Of a stretch of 6,545 nt of DNA, positions 1-5,250 are shown piece by piece. Under the pieces are notes generated by a model, which had not been told where the DNA came from, ran no database searches, and worked only from the letters and a program-made list of their open reading frames with translations. Numbering within the stretch: position 1 is the stretch's first letter; each line of letters begins with the position of its first letter. Origin of the DNA: Candidatus Atribacteria bacterium 1244-E10-H5-B2. Lineage in GTDB: Bacteria > Atribacterota > JS1 > SB-45 > 34-128. The stretch spans positions 1 to 6,545 of the forward strand of contig NMQN01000544.1 in NCBI GenBank assembly GCA_003575245.1. Direction: 5' to 3'. Made by a program: the position numbers and the translations under genes.

Positions 1-181
1 TACTAAAGAAATTCGGAATATTAAAGAGAGATTAGAGGCAGAATTAGAGGATAAAAATTTACCATTTCAAAGAAAAGTAGAAGTTGAATCGCTTATTATT
101 CATTTAAACGCTTGGTTAGAGTGGAGAGATTACCAGGAAAAGAGGGCCATGAGAACCAGAATCCATCCGGAAGTATTATAA
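1..181 (+). CDS. 3' end of an unrecognised small-protein gene (5' truncated by the window)
   Basis: An open frame runs from base 2 to a TAA at 179-181, giving the last 59 residues of a protein whose start lies outside the window. The visible part is charged and helical. It begins TKEIRNIKERLEAELEDKN, likely an amphipathic or coiled-coil helix, and has an aromatic stretch NAWLEWRDYQEKR before ending RIHPEVL. Codon use (AGA, AGG, ATA, TTA) matches the other genes here. A good intrinsic terminator 20 bases downstream supports this being the last gene of an upstream operon. I recognise no family. A small DNA-binding or packaging-related phage protein is possible, but nothing visible shows that. 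Confidence 0.6.
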   Translation, partial: TKEIRNIKERLEAELEDKNLPFQRKVEVESLIIHLNAWLEWRDYQEKRAMRTRIHPEVL

Positions 182-201
182 AGAAAGGATTCAATTAAAA
201 T

Positions 202-224
202 AACTCGGCGATCCGGGTTTTTTT
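202..224 (+). terminator. Rho-independent terminator after the upstream gene
   Basis: AACTCGG (202-208) pairs with CCGGGTT (213-219), with one G-T wobble, around a CGAT tetraloop. A run of seven T (218-224) follows at once. This is the standard GC stem plus U-tract form. A second possible pairing, ATCCGGGT (211-218) with ACCCGGAT (233-240), would compete with it. It separates the upstream transcription unit from the terminase/capsid operon. Confidence 0.75.
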
Positions 225-248
225 CCATATTTACCCGGATTGCCTTTA

Positions 249-296
249 CCCTGCTCCCCTTGCTTTTTGGTTAACCTTTTCTTGAGGGGGGCAGGG
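249..296 (+). promoter_or_regulatory. Strong hairpin in the leader before the terminase operon
   Basis: CCCTGCTCCCCT (249-260) pairs with AGGGGGGCAGGG (285-296) over 12 bp with one G-T wobble. Two more wobbles (261-284, 262-283) can extend it. The loop is T-rich and holds the palindrome GGTTAACC (269-276). No T-run follows on either strand, so it is not a normal terminator. Its 3' arm contains purine-rich SD-like bases (GGGAGG, 294-299). Possible roles are an RNA leader structure or a protein-binding site; neither is proven. Confidence 0.5.
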
Positions 297-328
297 AGGC
301 TTTAAAAATATTAAAAGAAAGTTAGTCG

Positions 329-356
329 TTGGAGAAAATCGCTACATAGCGATAAT
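329..356 (+). promoter_or_regulatory. Possible promoter with a perfect inverted repeat
   Basis: ATCGCTA (338-344) and TAGCGAT (347-353) form a perfect 7-bp inverted repeat with a two-base centre, the usual size of a dimeric repressor site. It overlaps GATAAT (351-356), a five-of-six match to a -10 box, spaced 16 from a poor -35 (TTGGAG, 329-334). Transcription from here would serve the terminase operon. The weak -35, and a start that would fall almost on the SD at 363-368, keep confidence low. Confidence 0.3.
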
Positions 357-375
357 TCAATTAGGAGATAAAAAG

Positions 376-450
376 ATGATTAAGAAATTTATTTTACAAG
401 TAATTGATAATTTTAGTAAATATTTAGGTTGTAAGGTCAAATGGAGCTAA
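376..450 (+). CDS. 24-residue small protein, first of two mini-genes before terminase
   Basis: The ATG at 376 follows a good SD (AGGAGA, 363-368) by seven bases and opens a 24-codon frame ending in TAA at 448-450. The product starts MIKKFILQVIDNFSKYLG and could form one amphipathic helix. Its last codons carry the SD (GGAG, 443-446) of the next gene, so the two are probably translated as a unit. The same frame is open upstream to 286. Without an ATG/GTG/TTG, a start at ATT 310 behind GGGAGG (294-299) would give 46 residues including VVGENRYIAIIQLGDKK, which looks protein-like. I do not recognise a family. It may be a leader peptide or a small element-specific protein. Confidence 0.4.
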   Translation: MIKKFILQVIDNFSKYLGCKVKWS

Positions 451-453
451 AAA

Positions 454-603
454 ATGAGGGATTTAAGAAGTCTACAAGTTATAAACGACTTTTTTGAGAA
501 AGAAAAAAAAATAGAAAAAGAAAAGAAAAAAAGAGCAAAATACCAGTCGAGTCCAATAAATCGGAAGAAGAAAAAACAAAAGAAGAAGCCAAAAGTGAGG
601 TAG
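454..603 (+). CDS. 49-residue very basic Lys-rich protein
   Basis: The ATG at 454 sits seven bases after GGAG (443-446) inside the end of the previous mini-gene. The frame runs to TAG at 601-603, and that stop overlaps the terminase SD (GAGGT, 597-601), so the three genes look translationally coupled. The product has a short hydrophobic start (LRSLQVINDFF) and then is almost wholly Lys/Glu/Arg, ending in Lys-rich blocks. That suggests nucleic-acid binding or simply low-complexity sequence. The position just before terminase is where a small terminase subunit often sits, but it is too short and has no visible helix-turn-helix. From about base 498 the -1 frame is also open and gives an acidic tail, so the true C-terminus is uncertain. 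Confidence 0.5.
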   Translation: MRDLRSLQVINDFFEKEKKIEKEKKKRAKYQSSPINRKKKKQKKKPKVR

Positions 604-610
604 ACAATAT

Positions 611-2221
611 ATGGCTAAAAACGTAAAATTCAGGACAAAAGAAAGTTTTTGTGCTAATACAGCAGAGGCTAAAGAAAGATCACAAGAGGGGCTAAGACGA
701 TATAGGGAGAAAGAAAAGACCCCTATCGCAGACTTTTTTACTGTCCAAAAATATAGGAGAGATATCATCCAATTTGCCGAAGAACAGTTTTATATCCCGG
801 AGACAAGAAAGCCGATAATATTAGAGGAATTTCAGAAGGATAAGATTTTCAGACCACTATTTTACGGGGACCGAGAATTCACCATGGCGCTAATCGGCCA
901 GCCGAAAAAATCGGGAAAATCCTGCCTAGCTTCCCTCATAGCCTCGTGGTACCTCTTTACACAGGGGGCACGAGCCGGTGAAGATGTCGAAGTCCTCCTT
1001 TGTGCTGCTGATAAAGATATGGCAAGTTGGGTCATATTTAACAAATTGGTGAAGTCAATCAAAATGAACGATAAGATGAGAAGACAAGCTAAAATAACTA
1101 CTGATTCGATTATCATACCTTCTAAAAATTCAGTAGTTAGGGTATTAGCGACAGACGTTTCAGCAGCTGGGCAAAATGCCGATCTGGTTGTTTTCGATGA
1201 GCTTTATTTGTATAGATACGAAGGGATGAAGGACTTTTTCGAAATCCTAACCACCGTCCCCACAAAACCACATCCGTTGATTTTGATTGTGAGCACTGCT
1301 GGTTTTACAGACGACGAAGATGACCTACTTTTTAGCCTCTATACCAAAGGTCTTAACCTACCAAAAAAGCCCGATCCCTCTTATTATTTCTTTTGGGACG
1401 ACGGACCAGAGGCAAACCGCATGCCCTGGCAAACTCAAAAATACCTAAAACAGCAGGAGGGAAGGCTACGCCCCGCTACATTTCAGAGGTTCCATTATAA
1501 TTACTGGACTTCGGGTCTGGAGATATTTATTAATTCCGAGGATTTAGATGCCTGCATTGATAGTAAGCTGAGGCCACCGCTACCCTCTAAGGGCATAAGT
1601 ATAATAACCGGCGTAGATATAGGACTACGGCATGATACAACCGCCATAATTAGCCTTACCAGGAAAGATAATAAGATTCAATTAGTGGATTGTAAGACAT
1701 TCCAGGGCAAAATTGGCCGAGAGGTACAATTAGAAGAACAGGTAGAAGCGTATATCCTAAAATTAAAACAAAATTTTGACCTCAAAGAAGTACTTTTTGA
1801 CCCTTACCAGTTTACCAGGTCAGCTCAAACACTAACCACTAAAGGTATTAAAATGACCGAATTCCCGCAAACTTTAGACCGGTTGACACAGATGAGCCAA
1901 AATTTATATGATTTAATCCGTGGTGGTAATATAGTATTTTATAGGCATAAGGAACTCCGGAAACACCTACTTTCTGCAAAGGCGCAGGAAAGTAATCGGG
2001 GTTGGAGACTGGTCAAGAGAAAAGCCTCGTCTAAAATAGATATCAGTATTGCCCTTGCTATGGCCTGCCAGGGAATAGTAAATAGCGGTATTGATACCGG
2101 AGGCCCAAGGGTCAGGTGGATCGGTGGAGACGAAGACGAAGAGGATGAGGGAAACTGGGTAGGTATTGGGGATCGTGGCAGTAATTTACTGCCAGAACAT
2201 GATCATACAGATTTAGTTTGA
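611..2221 (+). CDS. terL: Phage terminase large subunit (ATPase plus nuclease)
   Basis: This 536-residue protein is the DNA-packaging motor of a tailed-phage-type virus: it cuts concatemeric DNA and drives it into the prohead using ATP. It has the Terminase_1/HK97-type layout at full family length. The N-terminal ATPase has a Walker A at 96-104 (GQPKKSGKS, Lys103), a Walker B DLVVFDEL at 191-198 (Asp196, Glu197) and a coupling motif IVSTAG at 226-231. The C-terminal RNase H-like nuclease has the expected acidic residues: Asp336 in GVDIGLRHD, Asp397 in VLFDPYQ and Asp477 in KIDISIALAMA. All key residues are present, so it should be active. The start is set by GAGGT nine bases upstream of ATG 611. 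The tail is acidic (GDEDEEDEG). No small subunit is obvious nearby. Confidence 0.96.
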   Translation: MAKNVKFRTKESFCANTAEAKERSQEGLRRYREKEKTPIADFFTVQKYRRDIIQFAEEQFYIPETRKPIILEEFQKDKIFRPLFYGDREFTMALIGQPKKSGKSCLASLIASWYLFTQGARAGEDVEVLLCAADKDMASWVIFNKLVKSIKMNDKMRRQAKITTDSIIIPSKNSVVRVLATDVSAAGQNADLVVFDELYLYRYEGMKDFFEILTTVPTKPHPLILIVSTAGFTDDEDDLLFSLYTKGLNLPKKPDPSYYFFWDDGPEANRMPWQTQKYLKQQEGRLRPATFQRFHYNYWTSGLEIFINSEDLDACIDSKLRPPLPSKGISIITGVDIGLRHDTTAIISLTRKDNKIQLVDCKTFQGKIGREVQLEEQVEAYILKLKQNFDLKEVLFDPYQFTRSAQTLTTKGIKMTEFPQTLDRLTQMSQNLYDLIRGGNIVFYRHKELRKHLLSAKAQESNRGWRLVKRKASSKIDISIALAMACQGIVNSGIDTGGPRVRWIGGDEDEEDEGNWVGIGDRGSNLLPEHDHTDLV

Positions 2222-2246
2222 CTTCTGTATGAAGTTATATTATGGT
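2218..2246 (+). promoter_or_regulatory. Possible promoter for the regulator gene
   Basis: TTGACT (2218-2223) overlaps the terminase stop codon. Exactly 17 bases later is TATGGT (2241-2246), a four-of-six -10 match. Transcription would begin in the gap before the helix-turn-helix gene, which would let it be expressed apart from terminase. This is a visual consensus match only. Confidence 0.3.
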
Positions 2247-2300
2247 ATCTATAACAAAACGAATTAGGACTGAATATACATAAAATGGAGGTGTAGAAAG

Positions 2301-2657
2301 ATGGAGAGGATGCCACCAACAAAAGTATTTCAGGGTAAAAGATATTTTATAGTAGAGGATCTAGCCAAAATTTTAAGCCTAACTCCGTTATCGGTTCGAA
2401 ATTATCTGTCATCAGGGAAAATCAAATCCATAAAAGTGGGTATGAGATATTATGTCGCGGAAAAAGATTTAATTGACTTTTTGGACGGTGGTAGGTTCAC
2501 TAAACCAGATGAATTTGCAAGCCAGGTTAATGAAGCAATTAGGCGGACTTTTGAGGCAAATGTCGAGTGGTTAGCCCACCGGGTGAAAGAATTAATCATT
2601 GATGACTTGACTAAAGCATACCGGGGGGATATTACAAAGATCGACAGGACAGTGTAA
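2301..2657 (+). CDS. MerR/excisionase-type helix-turn-helix DNA-binding protein
   Basis: This 118-residue protein starts at ATG 2301, seven bases after a near-perfect SD (GGAGGTG, 2287-2293). A second Met at residue 4 is a less likely start. Residues about 15-61 fit the HTH_17/excisionase family: helix VEDLAKILSLT, recognition helix PLSVRNYLSSGKI, then a wing KVGMRYYVAEKDLIDFL. The C-terminal half (66-118) is helical and charged and may mediate oligomerisation. Such proteins act as excisionases, local repressors or small DNA-binding partners. Its place between terminase and capsid, where portal and protease normally lie, is unusual. A role in DNA recognition for packaging is possible but is inference. 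A -1 frame opens near its end beside a G6 run (2623-2628), so a longer product cannot be excluded. Confidence 0.75.
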   Translation: MERMPPTKVFQGKRYFIVEDLAKILSLTPLSVRNYLSSGKIKSIKVGMRYYVAEKDLIDFLDGGRFTKPDEFASQVNEAIRRTFEANVEWLAHRVKELIIDDLTKAYRGDITKIDRTV

Positions 2658-2692
2658 AACTAACAGAATTTCACGATGATGATAGTCCAGTT

Positions 2693-2851
2693 ATGCAAAA
2701 AAGATATAAGGGGGCAAGTCGAGTTAGGGGGCCCCCGCCGGAGAAATCTGGTTTCTTTACTCCTAACCATACTCACTTCCTAGGTCTCAAGAGCTATCAA
2801 TTATATGGTACACGTACATATAACGGAGATAGACCACGACAGTGGGCCTAA
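2693..2851 (+). CDS. Possible 52-residue protein in the gap before capsid
   Basis: An open frame from ATG 2693 to TAA 2849-2851 encodes 52 residues rich in Arg, Lys, Gly and aromatics, including KSGFFTPNHTHFLGLKSYQL. No SD precedes the ATG, which weakens the case for an independent gene. The frame is open further upstream to 2615, inside the helix-turn-helix gene, so it may instead be a -1 frameshift extension of that gene or a decayed remnant. The region also holds a GC-rich palindrome and an AT/GTAC inverted repeat (2802-2822). I recognise no family. Confidence 0.3.
   Translation: MQKRYKGASRVRGPPPEKSGFFTPNHTHFLGLKSYQLYGTRTYNGDRPRQWA
2710..2736 (+). other. GC-rich hairpin and perfect GGGGGCCCCC palindrome
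   Basis: GGGGGC (2710-2715) can pair with GCCCCC (2731-2736) around a 15-base loop. The second arm is also part of the perfect 10-bp palindrome GGGGGCCCCC (2727-2736). This is much more GC-rich than the surroundings. No T-run follows, so it is not a terminator. A structural or protein-binding role is possible. Confidence 0.35.
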
Positions 2852-2860
2852 CTGGAACAA

Positions 2861-2900
2861 GGGGAGGTAGAGGTTTTTGTTTATTTCCCTCTACCTTCCC
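2861..2900 (+). promoter_or_regulatory. 13-bp hairpin hiding a Shine-Dalgarno sequence
   Basis: GGGGAGGTAGAGG (2861-2873) pairs with CCTCTACCTTCCC (2888-2900) over 13 bp with one G-T wobble, around a T-rich 14-base loop. The 5' arm contains a textbook SD (GGGGAGGT), and a TTG codon lies in the loop at 2877, eight bases after it. In RNA the fold would mask ribosome binding. The loop contains TTTTTGTTTATTT, but no T-run follows the 3' arm, so a terminator role is less likely. Confidence 0.5.
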
Positions 2901-3005
2901 CCCATAAGAACAGAAATAGAACATTTAAAAAATAATAGCTTAAAGCAGTTAGACGCTGAAATATCAGGGTTTGCTCCTGGAGATATTACCGGTTGGAGAT
3001 TGTAA
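2877..3005 (+). CDS. Possible 42-residue protein with a TTG start
   Basis: The TTG at 2877 lies eight bases after GGGGAGGT (2861-2868), and the frame runs to TAA at 3003-3005, just before the capsid SD (AAAGGAG, 3011-3017). The first ten codons overlap the hairpin's loop and 3' arm. The rest reads as ordinary protein: IRTEIEHLKNNSLKQL, then DAEISGFAPGDITGWRL, with the same codon bias as neighbours. It could be a small capsid-operon protein, a leader controlling capsid translation, or the stump of a deleted portal or protease gene. I recognise no family. Confidence 0.35.
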   Translation: MFISLYLPPIRTEIEHLKNNSLKQLDAEISGFAPGDITGWRL

Positions 3006-3026
3006 AGCTGAAAGGAGCAAATTTTA

Positions 3027-4223
3027 ATGCGATACACAATTAAGGAAATCGCCGAATTAGTAAGTAAATCTGTGGACGGGCAGCTGGAAGAAGCGGTGCA
3101 GAAAGAGGTCCAACCATATCTCGATGAGGCCATTGAAAAACTGAATCAGCTAAAGCCAAATAAAATGGCTGGAATCTGGCAAGGTGCAGACGACAAGCCT
3201 ACCGGGTTATCTTTTGAAGACGCAGAGGGCAGGATACACAAGGCAATATCGTTAAAGGAAAAGCTTTATACCGGTGAAGAAGATTTTTCTGTTGGGAAAA
3301 TCGTTCGGGCTAAAATCTTAGGTGATTTTACCGACCTTAACAGCTATGAAACTAAAGCGGCAGGCGAGGGCGTCGGCGCCCTAGGCGGCTGGCTTTTACC
3401 TGAGACCATAAGTTCAAGACTGGTAGATTTGGCCCGAAATAAATCTTGTGTTATGCAGGCCGGGGCAACTACAATGAAAATGCCTACGCCAGAAATGAGA
3501 CTAGTGAAATTAGTTTCCGATCCAACCGCCCATTTCAGAGCAGAACACGCCGCAATCACAGAATCAGACTGGCAACTTGAGCCTCTGAACTTAAAGGCTA
3601 TGACTTGCGGCTGTTTAGTAAAATCGAGTATAGAACTTCTCGAAGATGCGAAAAACGCCGGGTCTATGTTAGAGGCCAGTATGGCGGCAGCCATCGCTTT
3701 GGAAATGGACAGGGTAGCCCTCTATGGGAGCGGTACTAACGAACCAAGTGGTCTTGACGTACTAACTGACGTGGAAACCATTTTAAAGGGTGCAAATGGC
3801 GCAACGATAGCAGATTTTGACGACTTCTCTAATGCGGTAGAGGATATTTATAATAACAATGGCATACCTAACGCAGTGATAATGGCCCCGAGAACTTACT
3901 TTACGATCGACCGCTTGAAACAGGCAACGACTAACGATCCGCTAGTTGGGCCAGAATCTTATCAGAATCTTAGAAAGTTTGTAACTAACCAGGTGTCAAT
4001 TGTCGATACGCAAGGTACGAGCTCAGCAGCTTCTAAGGCCTTTATTGGAGATTGGAAGCAGATTCTATATGCCATAAGAAAATCGCTTGAAATAGAGATC
4101 GCTAAATCAGGCGCGACCAATACTTTCGCGAAATGTGAAGTACAGATAAGGCTGAGAACGAGATTTGATATTGCGTGCCTCAGACCTAATCATTTTTGTA
4201 AAATTTACGGAATTATTATCTAA
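3027..4223 (+). CDS. HK97-fold phage major capsid protein
   Basis: This 398-residue protein builds the icosahedral shell. It starts at ATG 3027, nine bases after AAAGGAG. Residues about 5-43 are a charged helix or coiled coil like the HK97 delta (scaffold) domain. The region to about 110 is variable and would be the part cut off in phages with a prohead protease. The Phage_capsid family core begins near GEGVGALGGWLLPETISS (113-130), with RLVDLARNKSCVMQ in the usual place, and continues through EMDRVALYGSGTNEPSGL (226-243), a characteristic motif. The C-terminal domain runs to the end. Length is typical of the family. It is Cys-rich for a capsid protein (141, 194, 196, 370, 384, 391). No protease or portal gene is adjacent. 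Confidence 0.93.
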   Translation: MRYTIKEIAELVSKSVDGQLEEAVQKEVQPYLDEAIEKLNQLKPNKMAGIWQGADDKPTGLSFEDAEGRIHKAISLKEKLYTGEEDFSVGKIVRAKILGDFTDLNSYETKAAGEGVGALGGWLLPETISSRLVDLARNKSCVMQAGATTMKMPTPEMRLVKLVSDPTAHFRAEHAAITESDWQLEPLNLKAMTCGCLVKSSIELLEDAKNAGSMLEASMAAAIALEMDRVALYGSGTNEPSGLDVLTDVETILKGANGATIADFDDFSNAVEDIYNNNGIPNAVIMAPRTYFTIDRLKQATTNDPLVGPESYQNLRKFVTNQVSIVDTQGTSSAASKAFIGDWKQILYAIRKSLEIEIAKSGATNTFAKCEVQIRLRTRFDIACLRPNHFCKIYGIII

Positions 4224-4273
4224 AAATAATTCAAGGTGGTGATATAAACAATTTAAAAAGAGGTGAATGATTC

Positions 4274-5008
4274 ATGAATAAATCATATGAAAATTTAGAT
4301 ATAGCGATAGGCCTGGAGCCACAAAGTATAATCAGTACCAATGTTACCGGGCCATACTATTCTATGGAAGAATACCGGGAATGCCTGGCAGTTACGAATA
4401 TCGGAAATATAAGCGCAGGCGGTACGGTGGCCACGCAGCTCATTCAAGCATCTTCGAGTACCGGTGCTTCAGCTGCTGACCTTACTTCAAGGGTGGCAAC
4501 GGTAGCGGCTAACGTGAAGGTTAAGGCTTTAACTGTAACATGTAGCGGTGGGACTTCAGGAGATACGATAACTTTTACAATTGATGGGACTGCCTATGCT
4601 TATACAGGAGCTGAAAGTGCTTCTTCTTCTGGTGGTGAATGGTCTTCTACTGGTGATGATTCTGCCGACGTGGTAGGAATATTGGCTTGCATAAACGATC
4701 CTACTGTCGGTTTTGATACTGATAAGGCCTTCGCAACTGCAGCTGATGCAGTATTAACTGTAGAGGCTAAGGATGGTTATTATTTAGATAGTATTGCCGA
4801 GACTGGTGCCTTTACCACTTTCGCAACCACGAAGGCGAATAGCTATGTATGGTTCAGCGGAGAAGAATTAACGACCGGCTTGCCCTTTGTAGCGACAAAA
4901 ATTACGACCGCATCGAATACGGGAATTTGCTCGGCGGTACTGATCAGGGGGAAGAAGAAGGGAGCGATCGATGAGAAGGTAGGAGCACAATATCCTGCAG
5001 CTATATAA
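4274..5008 (+). CDS. Probable virion structural protein (head decoration or surface)
   Basis: This 244-residue protein starts at ATG 4274, eight bases after GAGGTG; another SD-like AAGGTGG (4233-4239) has no usable start. It is rich in Gly, Ala, Ser and Thr and looks all-beta. The N-terminal part (about 20-85, with YYSMEEYRECLAVTNIGN and AGGTVATQLIQAS) and the C-terminal part (about 180-230, ending GICSAVLIRGKKK) resemble phage head-surface or decoration-type proteins. Between them, residues about 85-168 have a pattern common in phage structural proteins, around GDTITFTIDGTAYAYT and AVLTVEAKDG, suggesting an inserted Ig-like beta domain. Its place right after capsid fits a decoration role. 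A tail or neck protein is an alternative. The assignment rests on pattern memory, not a search. Confidence 0.6.
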   Translation: MNKSYENLDIAIGLEPQSIISTNVTGPYYSMEEYRECLAVTNIGNISAGGTVATQLIQASSSTGASAADLTSRVATVAANVKVKALTVTCSGGTSGDTITFTIDGTAYAYTGAESASSSGGEWSSTGDDSADVVGILACINDPTVGFDTDKAFATAADAVLTVEAKDGYYLDSIAETGAFTTFATTKANSYVWFSGEELTTGLPFVATKITTASNTGICSAVLIRGKKKGAIDEKVGAQYPAAI

Positions 5009-5192
5009 CAAAATAAAAAATGACCCGCCTCCGGAAAGAGATGAGCCATTTTTTATTATGACGATAGACCCGGATAAGGGTCTTCTCATTAATACTATAA
5101 TAAATATGACTGGAAAAGTCAAGTTTAAGGTAAATTATGTATCCGGCAGGTGGACCATCGATCCCATCTGCTTTCGCCTGGCTGGTGATTAA
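4995..5192 (+). CDS. Hidden 65-residue gene with a non-ATG start
   Basis: A frame open from 4983 to TAA 5190-5192 is protein-like: KNDPPPERDEPFFIMTIDPD, then GKVKFKVNYVSGRWTIDPI. AGGAG (4981-4985) lies nine bases before CTG 4995, or six before ATC 4992, making CTG the most plausible start (65 residues). It would overlap the structural gene by 14 bases, typical of coupled operon genes. The first ATG in frame is 5058 (44 residues), with no close SD. The 3' end forms the 5' arm of a strong RNA stem (5176-5194), so its translation could control the next gene. The protein looks like a short beta-rich cytosolic or virion polypeptide. I recognise no family. Confidence 0.5.
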   Translation: MQLYNKIKNDPPPERDEPFFIMTIDPDKGLLINTIINMTGKVKFKVNYVSGRWTIDPICFRLAGD

Positions 5193-5243
5193 GGAGTTTG
5201 GTTGTCCTTTCGCTTTGATTGCTGGCCAGGTAAGGAAAGGACA
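5176..5243 (+). promoter_or_regulatory. RNA switch-like structure over the winged-helix gene's ribosome-binding site
   Basis: Stem 1 pairs 5176-5194 with 5213-5231, 19 unbroken pairs in RNA (12 Watson-Crick, 7 G-U). Its 18-base loop contains TGTCCTTTC (5203-5211), a perfect complement of GAAAGGACA (5235-5243), which holds the SD AAAGGA (5236-5241) of the gene starting at 5251. The order of arms is that of a pseudoknot, but only three bases join stem 1 to stem 2, too few to span 19 bp. The two stems should therefore compete unless stem 1 partly opens. The upstream gene's stop codon (5190-5192) lies in the 5' arm of stem 1, so ribosomes finishing there would disrupt it. Confidence 0.6.
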
Positions 5244-5250
5244 GGTTTAT

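Noticed and set aside
472..768. 98-residue minus-strand frame, very rich in Phe and Leu
   Set aside because: It is the reverse of the A/G-rich Lys/Glu codons of the basic mini-gene and the terminase start. It looks like a membrane protein only through that composition and conflicts with two SD-supported genes.
862..1116. Minus-strand frame inside terminase
   Set aside because: It lies wholly opposite the conserved ATPase region of terminase, so it is a shadow.
2891..3133. 80-residue minus-strand frame before and inside the capsid gene
   Set aside because: It overlaps the capsid start and coiled coil, with Ser/Cys-rich shadow-like composition.
3344..3694. 116-residue minus-strand frame
   Set aside because: It lies opposite the conserved capsid core.
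5012..5057. AATAAAAAATG / CATTTTTTATT 11-bp inverted repeat as a terminator
   Set aside because: The stem is almost pure A/T with a 24-base loop and lies within a protein-like frame, so I did not call it a terminator. A weak bidirectional role cannot be excluded.
4843..5122. Two overlapping minus-strand frames
   Set aside because: They oppose the end of the structural gene and the 65-residue gene and have no family resemblance.
5137..5250. N-terminal extension of the winged-helix protein to an ATG at 5137
   Set aside because: It has no good SD, overlaps the 65-residue gene in another frame and runs through the RNA stem. ATG 5251 has AAAGGA nine bases upstream.
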